A DNA stretch of 64,000 bases. Source: Bradyrhizobium lupini (GTDB lineage: Bacteria; Pseudomonadota; Alphaproteobacteria; Rhizobiales; Xanthobacteraceae). The stretch is from NCBI RefSeq assembly GCF_040939785.1, contig NZ_CP162553.1, positions 6,839,001-6,903,000 of the forward strand, in the 5' to 3' direction. This document shows, piece after piece, positions 46,434 through 55,487 of this stretch (its first letter is position 1; each line of letters starts with the position of its first letter). The translations under genes were made by a program, and so were the position numbers. Under the pieces are notes generated by a model. That model was not told the origin of the DNA. It worked only from the letters and a program-made list of their open reading frames with translations, and ran no database searches.

Positions 46434-47639
46434 ATGAAATACATTGCGGTAAGAACGTTTGAATTATTGCTTGCAGCGTCAATGGCGGTGACGACTGCAC
46501 ACGCGGCCGAAAACAAGGTTGTGATCGGCGATATAGACGACATGTCCGGCCTCTATGCCGACGTGATCGGCCCCGGCGGCGTCGAGGCGGCCAAGATGGC
46601 GATCGAGGATTTTGGCGGCAGCGTGCTAGGTAACAAGATCGAGATCATGGTCTCCGATCACCAGAACAAGCCCGACGTCGGAGCGCAAAAATTTCGCGAA
46701 TGGGCCGATCGCGACGGCGTTACGATGATTCTCGGCGGATCGAACACGGGAGTTAGCCTGGCGATGAACAATGTGGCCAAGGAGAAGAAAATTCCGTTCA
46801 TCGCTATCGGCGCAGCCGGCGCATCACTGACCGGCAAGGACTGCACACCCTATACGGTGCACTACGTCTACGACACGGCGGCGCTCGGCAACGGTACGGC
46901 CAAAACCATAGTGAAGCAGGGCGGTAAAACCTGGTTCTTCCTCACCGCCGACTACGCCTTTGGCACCCAGTTGCAGGAGTCCGCCTCGAAGGTCGTCGAG
47001 GCCAATGGCGGCAAGGTCACTGGCGCCGTGCGCGTTCCGCTCTCCACGTCGGATTTCTCGAGCTATCTGCTACAGGCGCAAAATGCGGGTGCGCAGGTGC
47101 TTGGACTGGCCAATGCCGGCAACGACTTCACTAACTCAATCAAGGCTGCCGACGAGTTCGGCATCGCCAGGACAATGAAGCCCGCCGCATTGCTCGCCTT
47201 CATCAGCGACATTCACAGCCTCGGTCTCAAGACCGCACAGGGCCTCTACCTCACCACGGGCTGGTATTGGGATCTCAACGACAAGACCCGCACCTTTGCC
47301 AAGCGCTACTATGAGAAGACGAAGCGCGAGCCCACTATGAATCAGGCGGGCTATTATTCGGCGACGATGACCTATCTCAACGCGGTCAAGGCTGTCGGCT
47401 CCACCAATTCAGATAAGGTGATGGCCGAGCTCAAGAAGATGAAGATCGACGACATGTTCACCAGCAACGGCAAGATCCGTGCCGACGGCCTGATGGAGCA
47501 TGAGATGTATATCATGCAGGTCAAGAAACCCGAGGAATCCAAACAGCCTTGGGACTACTACAAACTGGTTCACACTATGTCGGGCGAAGAAGCATTCGGG
47601 AAGTTGTCCGACTCCGCCTGTCCGCTGGTTGCACACTGA
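46434..47639 (+). CDS. ABC transporter substrate-binding protein, branched-chain amino acid type
   Basis: A 401-residue periplasmic protein with signal peptide (ELLLAASMAVTTAHAAENK). The Peripla_BP_6 fold shows as VVIGDIDDMSGLYADVIGPG, VEAAKMAIEDFGGSVLGNKI and WADRDGVTMILGGSNTGVSL, with HSLGLKTAQGLYLTTGWYWD late in the protein. A perfect AAAGGAGGAA ribosome site predicts strong expression. No permease or ATPase genes accompany it, so it must use an unlinked Liv-type system. It closes the cluster and is followed by a strong terminator. Confidence 0.92.
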   Translation: MKYIAVRTFELLLAASMAVTTAHAAENKVVIGDIDDMSGLYADVIGPGGVEAAKMAIEDFGGSVLGNKIEIMVSDHQNKPDVGAQKFREWADRDGVTMILGGSNTGVSLAMNNVAKEKKIPFIAIGAAGASLTGKDCTPYTVHYVYDTAALGNGTAKTIVKQGGKTWFFLTADYAFGTQLQESASKVVEANGGKVTGAVRVPLSTSDFSSYLLQAQNAGAQVLGLANAGNDFTNSIKAADEFGIARTMKPAALLAFISDIHSLGLKTAQGLYLTTGWYWDLNDKTRTFAKRYYEKTKREPTMNQAGYYSATMTYLNAVKAVGSTNSDKVMAELKKMKIDDMFTSNGKIRADGLMEHEMYIMQVKKPEESKQPWDYYKLVHTMSGEEAFGKLSDSACPLVAH

Positions 47640-47671
47640 TAGTGGTGTTGCAATCGCTTGGTCGCAGGGAG

Positions 47672-47700
47672 GAGCGCACCCGCAGGTGCGCTCTTGTTGG
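47672..47700 (+). terminator. Strong rho-independent terminator
   Basis: A perfect 9-bp stem GAGCGCACC (47672-47680) and GGTGCGCTC (47685-47693) around a CGCA tetraloop, followed by TTGTT. It starts about 30 bases after the binding-protein stop and marks the end of the 38-47.6 kb transcription unit. Confidence 0.85.
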
Positions 47701-47866
47701 AGTGCGGAATGCGAGCGCCTTTCCGCCGTTCACGCAGCGTTGCATATAACTCGGATCGCTGCGCCCGCAAAACGCCCACTTCCCGCTTTGCCGACGAGAG
47801 CACCAGCCGAGGCGTGCCTGGAGGCATCGAGGAGGACGCAGGCGTCCGGAGACTGGGTACGCCAGG

Positions 47867-48439
47867 CTAGGCGGGCACCTTCAGAGAATTGAGACGCTTG
47901 CGGAGAAATGCCAGCACCACGATCTCGTCGGAAGTGAGCTTGGCGTACTGGCGCTTGAACTTCTGCGCGATCTTGGCATCAATCATCTTCACGAGGTCAC
48001 CGGACATGTAGGCGTTCAGGACTTCCGGGTGCACGTAGCACTTGCGGCAGATGGCCGGTGTGTTGCCGAGCTGCTTCGGGACGCTTTCGATCGCGGCGAC
48101 GATGTTGCGCTTCGCCTCGGCCTGGCTATCGTACTTCTTGAATTCGGCAAGTGCCAACGCCGCCAGAACGGTTCCCGCCCAAGTTCGAAAATCCTTGGCG
48201 CTGAAGTCCTCGTCCGTGATGTCCTTTATGTAGGCGTTGACGTCGCCGGAATCGATCGTGCGGGGCTGTCCGTCGTCGTCCAGGTACTTGAAGAGCTCAT
48301 GTCCCGGGATCTCCGCGCAGCGCTTCACGATCGCGGCTATCCGCTTGTCCTCGACGCGAAGCTTCCACTGTTTGCCCGACTTGCCCCTGAAGTCGAAACG
48401 AAGGACGCCGCGCCCGACCTCGACGTGCTTGCGGCGCAT
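47867..48439 (-). pseudogene. DNA topoisomerase IB, 5'-truncated
   Basis: The C-terminal catalytic two-thirds of a poxvirus-type topoisomerase IB. LRFDFRGKSGKQWKLRVEDK contains the catalytic Lys hairpin, AKDFRTWAGTVLAALALAEF a catalytic Arg, and TPAICRKCYVHPEVLNAYMS the nucleophilic Tyr. The family normally has about 150 more N-terminal residues, including a DNA clamp and the first catalytic Arg. Here similarity stops abruptly upstream of MRRKHVEVGRGV (48439), where the sequence becomes unrelated. The 5' end was lost by rearrangement, so the product is unlikely to be active. Confidence 0.75.
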
Positions 48440-48558
48440 GGTCAGGTCGTTTGGACCTGTACGCAAGGCGCTCGGGCTGCCGCCCCTACCGCCGTGGCCT
48501 TCGGCGTCCGAGCGCGCCGCCATCTGAACTCCAGATCGAACGTTTCGTCTCGGCTGCA

Positions 48559-49507
48559 CTATTTTCGCGACCACTTCTTTTCGCGAACGACGTCCTTGGC
48601 CAATTTGTCCGACCTCAGGCCGAGATAGACCGGCTGGCGCAGCTCGCCCTTGCTGGTCCACTCCGCGAATTTCACTTCCGCGACCAAGGAAGGACGCACC
48701 CAGGTCGTAACCCGCTCATTTTTCACCTTGCCAGGGAAGGGCGACTTGGCTGTCTTCAGCCTCACGAGCTTGCCGTGAAGCTCTTCGAGAACTTGGTGGC
48801 TGAAGCCGGTGCCGACGTGGCCGATGTACCGCCATGCATCGTCGTCGCGTACCGCCAGCACGAGGGCGCCGAAGAAGGGCCGGGTTCGCCTCGGCGCCGT
48901 GAAGCCGGCGATCACTACCTCCTGCCGCTGTGCCGTCTTTACCTCAGCCAATCGGCGGTCCGGCGTCCGGACGCGTACGGGCTGTCGGCGCGCTTGGCCA
49001 TGACGCCTTCGAGATGTCTCAGATCGGCTTCTCTGCAAAGAATTTTGTGCCGCTGCCCTTGCGGTGCTTGCTGAACGCGGTCAGCTTGTGGCGTGGCAGG
49101 AGGGCCTTGAGCCGCTTCTTGCGCTCGAGAAGCGGCAGCGCCCGCAGGTCCTCGCCGGCTGCGAACATGAGGTCGAACGCGCAGTACAAAAGCTTGGCCT
49201 CGTGACGCAGGGCGTTTTGAAGCAACTGGAAATGGGATACGCCGTCCTTCCCGATCGCAACGAGCTCGCCATCGATCACGGCGTCCGCCTTCACTCCCTC
49301 GAGTGCTTTCGCGACCTCGACATAGGAGTGGCTGATGATCTTCCCGTTCCGGCTGTAGAGCGCGACCCGACCACGCCGGATTTCCGCGACCATGCGGAAA
49401 CCATCGAATTTGTCCTCGAAGATCCAATCGGGATCGTCGAACGGCGCACCCGTGAGCGTGGCCAACATGGGTTGCAGGCGATAAGGCAGGGTCGATTTGC
49501 GGGCCAT
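48559..49507 (-). CDS. ATP-dependent DNA ligase, LigD/LigC type (two one-base frameshifts)
   Basis: From ATG 49507 the protein reads YRLQPMLATLTGAPFDDPDW then the adenylation motif EDKFDGFRMVAEI (Lys nucleophile), DGELVAIGKDG and LLYCAFDLMFAAGEDLRAL. The frame breaks near 49030, continues as EADLRHLEGVMAKRADSPYA then SGRRTADWL, breaks again near 48943 and continues VKTAQRQEVVIAGFTAPRRT and KNERVTTWVRPSLVAEVKFA. Those are the OB-fold ligase motifs V and VI. Each break is repaired by one added base. Total about 317 residues. Role: nick sealing in non-homologous end joining or base-excision repair. Confidence 0.8.
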
Positions 49508-49518
49508 GTAGGCTCTTT

Positions 49519-50191
49519 CTACACGGCCGGCAGAGGCCGAAACGAGAAGGACGGAGGGCGAGCCCGCGCGGTATCACCAGCCGCGACCATCCCGCCGGCC
49601 CGTACCACGCCCAGCACCCCAGATTTGAACGGAGGGCCCGTTTCCGCCGACGAGAGCACCTGTTGCTTAAGGCCGGGCTGGAAGCGGTCGATCAGAACGC
49701 AAGGCGTCCGGAGGCCGGTCAGCTCCACGATCGCCGTTGGTCCAAGCTCGATGAGCGTCCGGAGAGGCATCCGCTCAAGGTCCAGACCGGCAGTGGTGAC
49801 ATTCTCGCCCAGGTCCCCCGCTGCGACCCGGAAGCCGGCATCCGAAAGGGATGCAAAGAGCTCGGCCGGGATGAGGTGCACCTGGTGGAGATTGGGTAGG
49901 CGCGGCTGCCCGGCGGCCGGGCTACGAAATCGACATCGAGAAGGTGCTGCGGGCATGCGCCAGGCATGACCTCGTCGTCGAGATCAACGCCCATCCATGG
50001 CGCCTCGACCTGGATTGGCGGCGGGCGAGATACCGGTGCTTGACGAACGCGCCAGCGTGGGCGTCGCCTTCGACGCCATCGCCTTCCACCAGCATGATCC
50101 AGTCCTGCGGCGGTTTGCTGAAGTGGTGAGCGCGATCGGCGGCAACTGCGACCACGGTGCCCTGCAGCGAGAAGCCGTGCCCTTGGAGCAT
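49519..50191 (-). pseudogene. MOSC-domain protein interrupted by an inverted piece of polX
   Basis: The N-terminal part (ATG 50191, overlapping the polX stop by one base) reads GTVVAVAADRAHHFSKPPQD, VEGDGVEGDAHAGAFVKHRY and LARR. After about 112 unrelated bases (about 49909-50020) the MOSC domain resumes in another frame as PRLPNLHQVHLIPAELFASL, AAGDLGENVTTAGLDLERMP and LTGLRTPCVLIDRFQPGLKQ with the catalytic Cys. MOSC proteins are molybdenum-cofactor-sulfurase-related sulfur carriers. The insert shifts the frame, so the gene is broken. The insert, read on the plus strand, is PHP-domain sequence missing from the neighbouring polX. Confidence 0.75.
49909..50020 (+). other. Displaced, inverted fragment of the polX PHP domain
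   Basis: Plus-strand translation reads RPGYEIDIEKVLRACARHDL then VVEINAHPWRLDLDW. In PolX proteins this stretch directly follows GHMTGRQL(L) and precedes WHQAALE. The neighbouring polX lacks exactly this segment. TTGGCGG at the right end is an inverted match to CCGCCAA in the MOSC gene. Confidence 0.75.
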
Positions 50192-51765
50192 CAGGCCGCC
50201 CGGGCGAACGAGCGCCGCTTCTGGCGGAGGTAGCGCGTGATCTCCGGAAGAGCCATCGCGTTCAGGACCCGGTCGGCGGGGACACCGCCCTTCCGAGCCA
50301 TCTCGACGCCCCAGTGCATGTGGTCGAGTTCGGGGATCGAGTGCGCGTCCGGATTGATGCTCATCAAGCAGCCGAACTCAAGGGCGGCCTGGTGCCAGCG
50401 CTGCAGCTGCCGCCCGGTCATATGGCCTATGATGGTGGTGTGGGGATCGGAGATCGCACGAAGCAGGCGCTGCGTCTGCGCCTTGCGGTCGAGTTTGAAA
50501 CGGCCGTGGATGCTCGCGACCACGAAGTCGAAGCGCTGCAGCACGTCGTCCGCATAGTCCAGCGAGCCGTCGGCCAGAATGTCGGACTCGATGCCTTTCA
50601 GGATCCGGAAATCCTTGCCGAAGCGCTTGTTCAACCGGTCCGCGTCCCGGTGCTGCTGCGCGATCTCTTCCTCCGAGAGACCGCCTGCGTAGTGCGCGGA
50701 CTTGGAGTGGTCGGCGACCCCGAAATACTCGAAGCCGCGCTGGCGCGTCGCCTTGGCCATCGTCTCCAAGGTCTCCGTGCCGTCGGAGGCATCGGTGTGG
50801 CAATGAAGGATTCCGCGCAGGTCCTTGTCAGTGACGAGTTTCGGCAACTTGCCCCTCAGCGCCAGCTCGACCTCGCCGCGGCCCTCACGGAGTTCAGGAT
50901 CGATGAACGGCAGGCCGAGGGCACTATAGATCTGGGCCTCGTCGCCGGCGATCAGGGTGCGACCCTTGTGCAGCCCGTCGCTCTCCAGCCGCATTCCTTT
51001 CTCCGCGGCCAAAGCCTGGAGCCTCTCGATGTGAGCGGCTGAGCCGGTGCCGAAAAGAAGGGCGGCGCCGAAGTGGTTGCGGTCGGACAAGCGGATTTGC
51101 AGTCCGTCCGCCGCCGAAGCATTCGCGGCCCTCTCGATCTTGGCAGCCTCCGCGACGATCGTGAGGTCGCCGACGAGTTCGCAGCCGCGGCGGAAGTCGC
51201 CTGCGATCGTCACCCGCTTGAGCTCCGGCCGGGCCTTCCGCAGCGAGTCCTTGGCGTGCGCGAGCAGGGCGGCGGCACGGTGCAGATTGAGGCGACCTTC
51301 TCCACTTTTGGCGATGGCCAGATTTTGCAGGATCTTGGTCTGCAGCGCGGCGCCGAGGCCTTTGGCCTTCTTGATACGGTCGTCCTTGGCGGCGGCCTCC
51401 AACTCGGCGAGCGAGGTGATGCCGAGATCCTTGTAGAGCCGCAGCACCTTCTCGGGGCGGAGGCCGGGAACGGCGAGCATCTCGAGCACGCCCTCGGGTA
51501 TCTCCTTCCGGAGCTTCTCAAGGCTCGGATCGGTGCCCGTCTTGTGCAGCTTGGTGATGATGTCAGCAATGGCATCGCCGACGCCGGGGATTTCGGTCAG
51601 TCGGTCTTCGGCGATGAACACGTCCAGAGGGACGGCAAGGGCCGCCAGGCTGTCTGCGGCCCGCGTGTAGGCTTTAGCCCTGTAGGGATTGCCGCCACGC
51701 AACGCCGTCCGCTGTGCGTATTCTCGCAGGAGACTGACGATTGCGCGAGTGTCGACGGAAGCCAA
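50191..51765 (-). CDS. polX: DNA polymerase/3'-5' exonuclease PolX with a 36-residue internal deletion
   Basis: A 524-residue protein (family usually 560-580). Helix-hairpin-helix motifs are LTEIPGVGDAIADIITKLHK and LAVPGLRPEKVLRLYKDLGI. The polymerase palm has IAGDFRRGCELVGDLTIVAE, where the expected Asp-x-Asp is DLT. The PHP nuclease has LHCHTDASDGTETLETMAKA, YFGVADHSKSA, LKGIESDILADGSLD, SIHGRFKL and SINPDAHS. GHMTGRQL is joined directly to QRWHQAALE in frame; about 36 residues are absent and lie inverted in the MOSC gene. The TTG start follows the upstream stop immediately (TGATTG), so it is coupled to the hypothetical gene before it. Activity is doubtful. Confidence 0.88.
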   Translation of the reverse strand: MASVDTRAIVSLLREYAQRTALRGGNPYRAKAYTRAADSLAALAVPLDVFIAEDRLTEIPGVGDAIADIITKLHKTGTDPSLEKLRKEIPEGVLEMLAVPGLRPEKVLRLYKDLGITSLAELEAAAKDDRIKKAKGLGAALQTKILQNLAIAKSGEGRLNLHRAAALLAHAKDSLRKARPELKRVTIAGDFRRGCELVGDLTIVAEAAKIERAANASAADGLQIRLSDRNHFGAALLFGTGSAAHIERLQALAAEKGMRLESDGLHKGRTLIAGDEAQIYSALGLPFIDPELREGRGEVELALRGKLPKLVTDKDLRGILHCHTDASDGTETLETMAKATRQRGFEYFGVADHSKSAHYAGGLSEEEIAQQHRDADRLNKRFGKDFRILKGIESDILADGSLDYADDVLQRFDFVVASIHGRFKLDRKAQTQRLLRAISDPHTTIIGHMTGRQLQRWHQAALEFGCLMSINPDAHSIPELDHMHWGVEMARKGGVPADRVLNAMALPEITRYLRQKRRSFARAA

Positions 51766-52047
51766 TCAACGAGCCTCCCGTTCCGCGCCCGGCCTCACCG
51801 GAGCAAAGGCTCGTTTAGCGGGTGGGCGGTCATCGCGCCGGCGATCGAGAGATGCATCAAGTTTCTGCGCTGCCCGGAAGTCCTCAAGGTGTTGCGTGTT
51901 CGGGCTATAAGCGGCCTCCTTCTTGAGGAGATTGTAAATTCGCCCCGCAACCAGCTGCAGATGCTTCATTCTGCCGCGCGGCATCGATCGGGCTTTCCAA
52001 AGAGCCCGGACGGGATAGGCGCGGAAGTAATCGAAAGCGTCAGACAT
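51766..52047 (-). CDS. Hypothetical protein coupled to polX
   Basis: A 93-residue protein from ATG 52047 (a second ATG at 52050 directly before). It has an aromatic N terminus (SDAFDYFRAYPVRALWKARS) and a helical middle (MKHLQLVAGRIYNLLKKEAA), then a basic tail. Its stop is followed at once by the TTG start of polX, implying translational coupling and perhaps a role in the same repair process. No family recognised. Confidence 0.55.
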   Translation of the reverse strand: MSDAFDYFRAYPVRALWKARSMPRGRMKHLQLVAGRIYNLLKKEAAYSPNTQHLEDFRAAQKLDASLDRRRDDRPPAKRAFAPVRPGAEREAR

Positions 52048-52264
52048 CATGTCAGTAAACGCTGGCAATCGCCTCTAGTTCAGTCGGCATCGGTCAGGGA
52101 GTGAGGGGCGCTGGGGTCGTCATTGAGGAACTGGGGGCCCCCATTTGCGATCCAAGAACGCGGACCGAGGGGCGTTTGCCGGAACACCTCACCGCTCCCG
52201 AGGTTACAATAGCCGTGAGTAAGGTAGGCGGACTGCTCGCCGTCGGCCCTAACCCGGCGGGAAG

Positions 52265-52470
52265 CCGGGGGTCATCAGCCCCCAATTGGCGACCCTGAAG
52301 GGCAAGGCGCCTTCGGGAGCGCAGTGGATTCACGAAATCAAATACGACGGCTGTCGCATCCAGCTGCGGATCGACGGCGACGACCGCCGAGCCTACACGC
52401 GCAACGGCTACAATTGTATCAGCAAGTTCTCAAGGATTGCTGCCGCCTTCGATACCCGCTCCGGGCGATA
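52265..52470 (+). pseudogene. LigD-type DNA ligase remnant
   Basis: The plus strand reads ISPQLATLKGKAPSGAQWIH then the adenylation motif EIKYDGCRIQLRIDGDDRRA, YTRNGYNCISKFSRIAAAFD, matching the opening of LigD ligase domains (LATL...P.G..W.HEIKYDGYR). It then meets a stop and the rest of the ligase is absent or unrecognisable. This is a second, dead ligase copy beside the longer one at 48559. Confidence 0.7.
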
Positions 52471-52830
52471 GGGCGCATCTACACGCTTGGATACGATGCC
52501 CTCGTAGTTCAACTTGCTGGCGGCGGCGAATAGCGCCTGGCGATCCCGATAGAATCTTCAATGGGCATCGATGTTTCGGGAGTACGGGGCGAAATGGGGT
52601 GAAGGCATCGTGGCTTGGGACGGCCTGTTGCTCGACGGATGGACTCCCATCATGCATGGCCACCCAAGCGGCCACTAAGAGCCGCTAGGCAGACTAGTCG
52701 TCCATGTCTCTGGCCCAGGTGAACCGATATGTCGCTGTACGGTCGCTCGACTCGGCCGCAACAGCTTCTTTGCAGGAACTTGGCGAATCCTTGAAGCGTT
52801 GCACGCCACAGACGGCAGAAGGAGGAGCAC

Positions 52831-53013
52831 ATGCCAGCGAAGAAGAAGACCGCGCGTGGACGCAAGCAGGACCGCGCCCGCGTGGCGAAAGGTCAGGACT
52901 ACGAAGTGCGATACGAAGCCAAGAAGAGCGGCCGTTCGGCCTCTTCGGTGAAGAAGGCCGTGAAGAAGGTCGGCAATAGCCGCAAGCGTGTCGAGAAGCG
53001 TCTCGCCCGCTAG
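52831..53013 (+). CDS. DUF3606-family small basic protein
   Basis: A 60-residue, very lysine/arginine-rich protein. The DUF3606 pattern is RKQDRARVAKGQDYEVRYEA then KKSGRSASSVKKAVKKVGNS. GAAGGAGGAGC precedes the ATG. The family is common next to repair or stress genes in Rhizobiales; function is unknown, but the charge suggests nucleic-acid binding. Confidence 0.8.
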   Translation: MPAKKKTARGRKQDRARVAKGQDYEVRYEAKKSGRSASSVKKAVKKVGNSRKRVEKRLAR

Positions 53014-53036
53014 GCAGAGGCGGCCAAACAGAATCG

Positions 53037-53936
53037 TCAGATCTGGCTGGAAAACCGGGTGAATGCGGTCAGGGTCTGCAGGCGCGGTTCGACCTCGCGA
53101 AGATAGATCTCGGTCCGCAGGAACGTGAGCTCGTCATCGAGCGCGGTCTCGCAGACGTCGACGTGCCAGGATTTCGGCCGACCGTCGCTGCCGTCGTTCC
53201 ATCGATAGCCGCGGCGCTTCAGCGAGTCCTTGAGCTCGAACGGCGACTGTTCGGCCCAGATCCGGACGGTCTTCTGTCGTGCGGTCTCGAGCAGGACGGC
53301 GAGCGCGGGCGCGCCGCTCGTTGGTAGGTCGAAGTCCAAGATCTCGAGCAGCGCGTGACAGTCGTCAAGGGCGCGGTGCGCCTGGTGAAAATAGCCGGCG
53401 CCATTCAGCAGGTAGCCGAGCTTCGCTCCATCGAAGCCGTGCTGCCGCCAATCGACCTCGGTCGCGGAGCATGCCCACGCCTTCCGCTCGAAGACGGGCC
53501 AGTAGCGCTCGGCAAATTTGCGATCGAATCCACTGTTATGCGCGATGACCAGGACCACGGAATCATCGACGAAGGCATTCACGGCCGCCTCGTCGATTTT
53601 GTGACCTGCCACCATATCATCGGTGATGCCGGTGAGCGCGGTCACCTCGGGTGGGATCGGCGCAGTGGGCTCGTTGAAGGCGGAGAAAGTATCCCTGACC
53701 CCGACGATCCTGCCATCCGGGGTGTAATCGAATTTGACCATCCCGAGCTCGATGATCTCGTGCGTGGCGTGATCAAGACCGGTCGTCTCGGTGTCGAGCA
53801 GGATGCCGATCTTGGTTTCCCGTCCGGAGGCCGGCATCGACGTCGGCCGCGGCACCAGGCGCCGCAGCACCCGGTAGTCCGTCGACTGGCTCAAGGCCTC
53901 GGCCATCGCGGCCAGATCCGATGCGTCTTGAAACAT
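53037..53936 (-). CDS. 3'-5' exonuclease, DnaQ/RNase T fold
   Basis: A 299-residue protein from ATG 53936 (AGAAGAG upstream; the frame extends above but without coding character). The DEDD exonuclease motifs are visible: ILLDTETTGLDHATHEIIEL (motif I, Asp and Glu), VLVIAHNSGFDRKFAERYWP (motif II, Asp) and YFHQAHRALDDCHALLEILD (motif III, H...D). The C-terminal region of about 100 residues (KRRGYRWNDGSDGRPKSWHV) is an extra domain found in a subset of bacterial DnaQ-like proteins. Likely role: removal of 3' ends in repair or proofreading. Confidence 0.9.
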   Translation of the reverse strand: MFQDASDLAAMAEALSQSTDYRVLRRLVPRPTSMPASGRETKIGILLDTETTGLDHATHEIIELGMVKFDYTPDGRIVGVRDTFSAFNEPTAPIPPEVTALTGITDDMVAGHKIDEAAVNAFVDDSVVLVIAHNSGFDRKFAERYWPVFERKAWACSATEVDWRQHGFDGAKLGYLLNGAGYFHQAHRALDDCHALLEILDFDLPTSGAPALAVLLETARQKTVRIWAEQSPFELKDSLKRRGYRWNDGSDGRPKSWHVDVCETALDDELTFLRTEIYLREVEPRLQTLTAFTRFSSQI

Positions 53937-54231
53937 CTCTTCTCGTGGTGAGCCGACGAGGTAGTCCTGTGAGGCCCCACAATATCGGGAGCGCCGGTCA
54001 CGGGATATCTGAAAGACAAGCAATTCACGGGCTTTTCGGGCGTGTCGGAGCAGTTGGGTCGTCTTGCAGGTGCGCTCGCGCGAGCGCGGCTGCCGAGCGC
54101 GAGCGGTACGATGTGGCGCAGTCGGGCCCCTGCCAAGGCGCCGCCGCTGAGCCATCTTCGCCGCTGTTTAGCGCGCTGAAGGCTGGTCGCACCACGGCTC
54201 GTTAACGCTGTGGCGTGTAGGTTTCGGGGCC

Positions 54232-54837
54232 ATGCAGTACACGGACGGTTCATTCGCCGATGTGAAGTCTATCAGTCAGCAGGCCATGTGCCGGTACTGG
54301 GCACGCACGGCCGGCGATCTGCGCTTCCCTTCGCTCGATCAGTTCAGGCCGGAAGCGCGCCTGCATGATCCAAAACAACTGATCATCTGGAGTGTTGAGC
54401 GCCGGGCAGACGGGCACACGTTTCGAGCGCTTTACCAAGGCGCCAGCGTAGGAGAGGTCTTCAATTCGAGCTGGGCCGGGAAATCGATGGACGAGGTTCT
54501 GCCGCCGGCGTTGAAGGAGTTCGGTCTAGCCGCCGCCGAACAATGCGTGTCCAGCGGCTGCGCCATCTACAATGTGTTTTCGACTTACAACAGCGGCGGC
54601 CATGCGATCGATTGCGAGCGGTTGCTCCTGCCTTTGGGAAGGGAAGGCCGGGTCGAGCAAATGGTTGGGTCGCTTCAACTGATCAGCATGGCGGGATCGT
54701 TCAACCGCGAGACGGTCATCCGACACTTCGAATGGAAAACGGACGTATCCTGCGCAATCCGCATCTACGCTTCAGGCGGTCTCCGGCAATCATCGCAATC
54801 GACACGCGAGGAGCGGGAAGCGCACCGCACTTCTTAG
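54232..54837 (+). CDS. PAS_5-type sensor-domain protein
   Basis: A 201-residue protein. The PAS_5 family of Alphaproteobacteria is recognised by YWARTAGDLRFPSLDQFRPE, FRALYQGASVGEVFNSSWAG and YNVFSTYNSGGHAIDCERLL then LPLGREGRVEQMVGSLQLI. There is no catalytic or DNA-binding domain, so it probably acts by protein contact or regulates through ligand binding. The last about 25 residues look poorly conserved. Confidence 0.8.
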   Translation: MQYTDGSFADVKSISQQAMCRYWARTAGDLRFPSLDQFRPEARLHDPKQLIIWSVERRADGHTFRALYQGASVGEVFNSSWAGKSMDEVLPPALKEFGLAAAEQCVSSGCAIYNVFSTYNSGGHAIDCERLLLPLGREGRVEQMVGSLQLISMAGSFNRETVIRHFEWKTDVSCAIRIYASGGLRQSSQSTREEREAHRTS

Positions 54838-55164
54838 CCGGATGCGCGGCTAAGAATGGGGCCCGCCGGGCGGGCATCTCCAGACGGCTCGACAGCCCCG
54901 GCGTATGGTGCCGACCCGGATTGCTACGGTCCCACTGGGGCGTGATCGTTTACGATCTGCAGCTATAATTGCACGCTGGGAACGCGTAGGGATCGGTTGA
55001 GACGGCAGACGGCGGCGAAGCCGCTTGTCTCACGGGAAGCGTGCCGACACCCGGTTAAGGATCCGTGTTGCGGTCGGGGGTGACCATTTGCCTGGGAAGC
55101 TCGCGGACTGGGCTCCACGGCTCAGGCCGGGGCTGCGCGTCCGAGTGCGTGCTGCATCACTAGC
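54838..55164. other. Intergenic stretch without a supported gene
   Basis: It contains a GCCCGCC/GGCGGGC hairpin near 54866-54880 soon after the PAS gene, without a T-run. No coding frame supported. Confidence 0.35.
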
Positions 55165-55326
55165 CTAGTTTGCGGGCGGCTCTTCCGAGTCGCGCAGGCG
55201 ATCGAGCAGGGATTTCAGGAAAGGCGGAAGTTCCGTCTCCAGCCCCATGATGTGCTGCAGGCGTTCTCCTACCTCGGCGGCGACGGCGCGGCCGGGTAGC
55301 TCGTCTGGGCTGACCGGATTCCTCAT
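55165..55326 (-). CDS. 53-residue hypothetical protein
   Basis: A short minus-strand frame from ATG 55326 with GAGGAGG about ten bases upstream. The sequence is acidic and helical (VAAEVGERLQHIMGLETELP then PFLKSLLDRLRDSEEPP). No family recognised. Confidence 0.5.
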   Translation of the reverse strand: MRNPVSPDELPGRAVAAEVGERLQHIMGLETELPPFLKSLLDRLRDSEEPPAN

Positions 55327-55487
55327 TGGCGCCGGCTATCCTCCTCGTCTTTGCCAACATTCGGCACAAGGAATCGTTCGGCGGGTCCGGCCCGAAATGT
55401 TCACTTTTGTACATTTCGCGGGAACGAGTCGCGGACGTTGTACTTTCCTTTTTGGGTGTGGGCGCGTGGTCCGTGCGTGGTGGAGAC

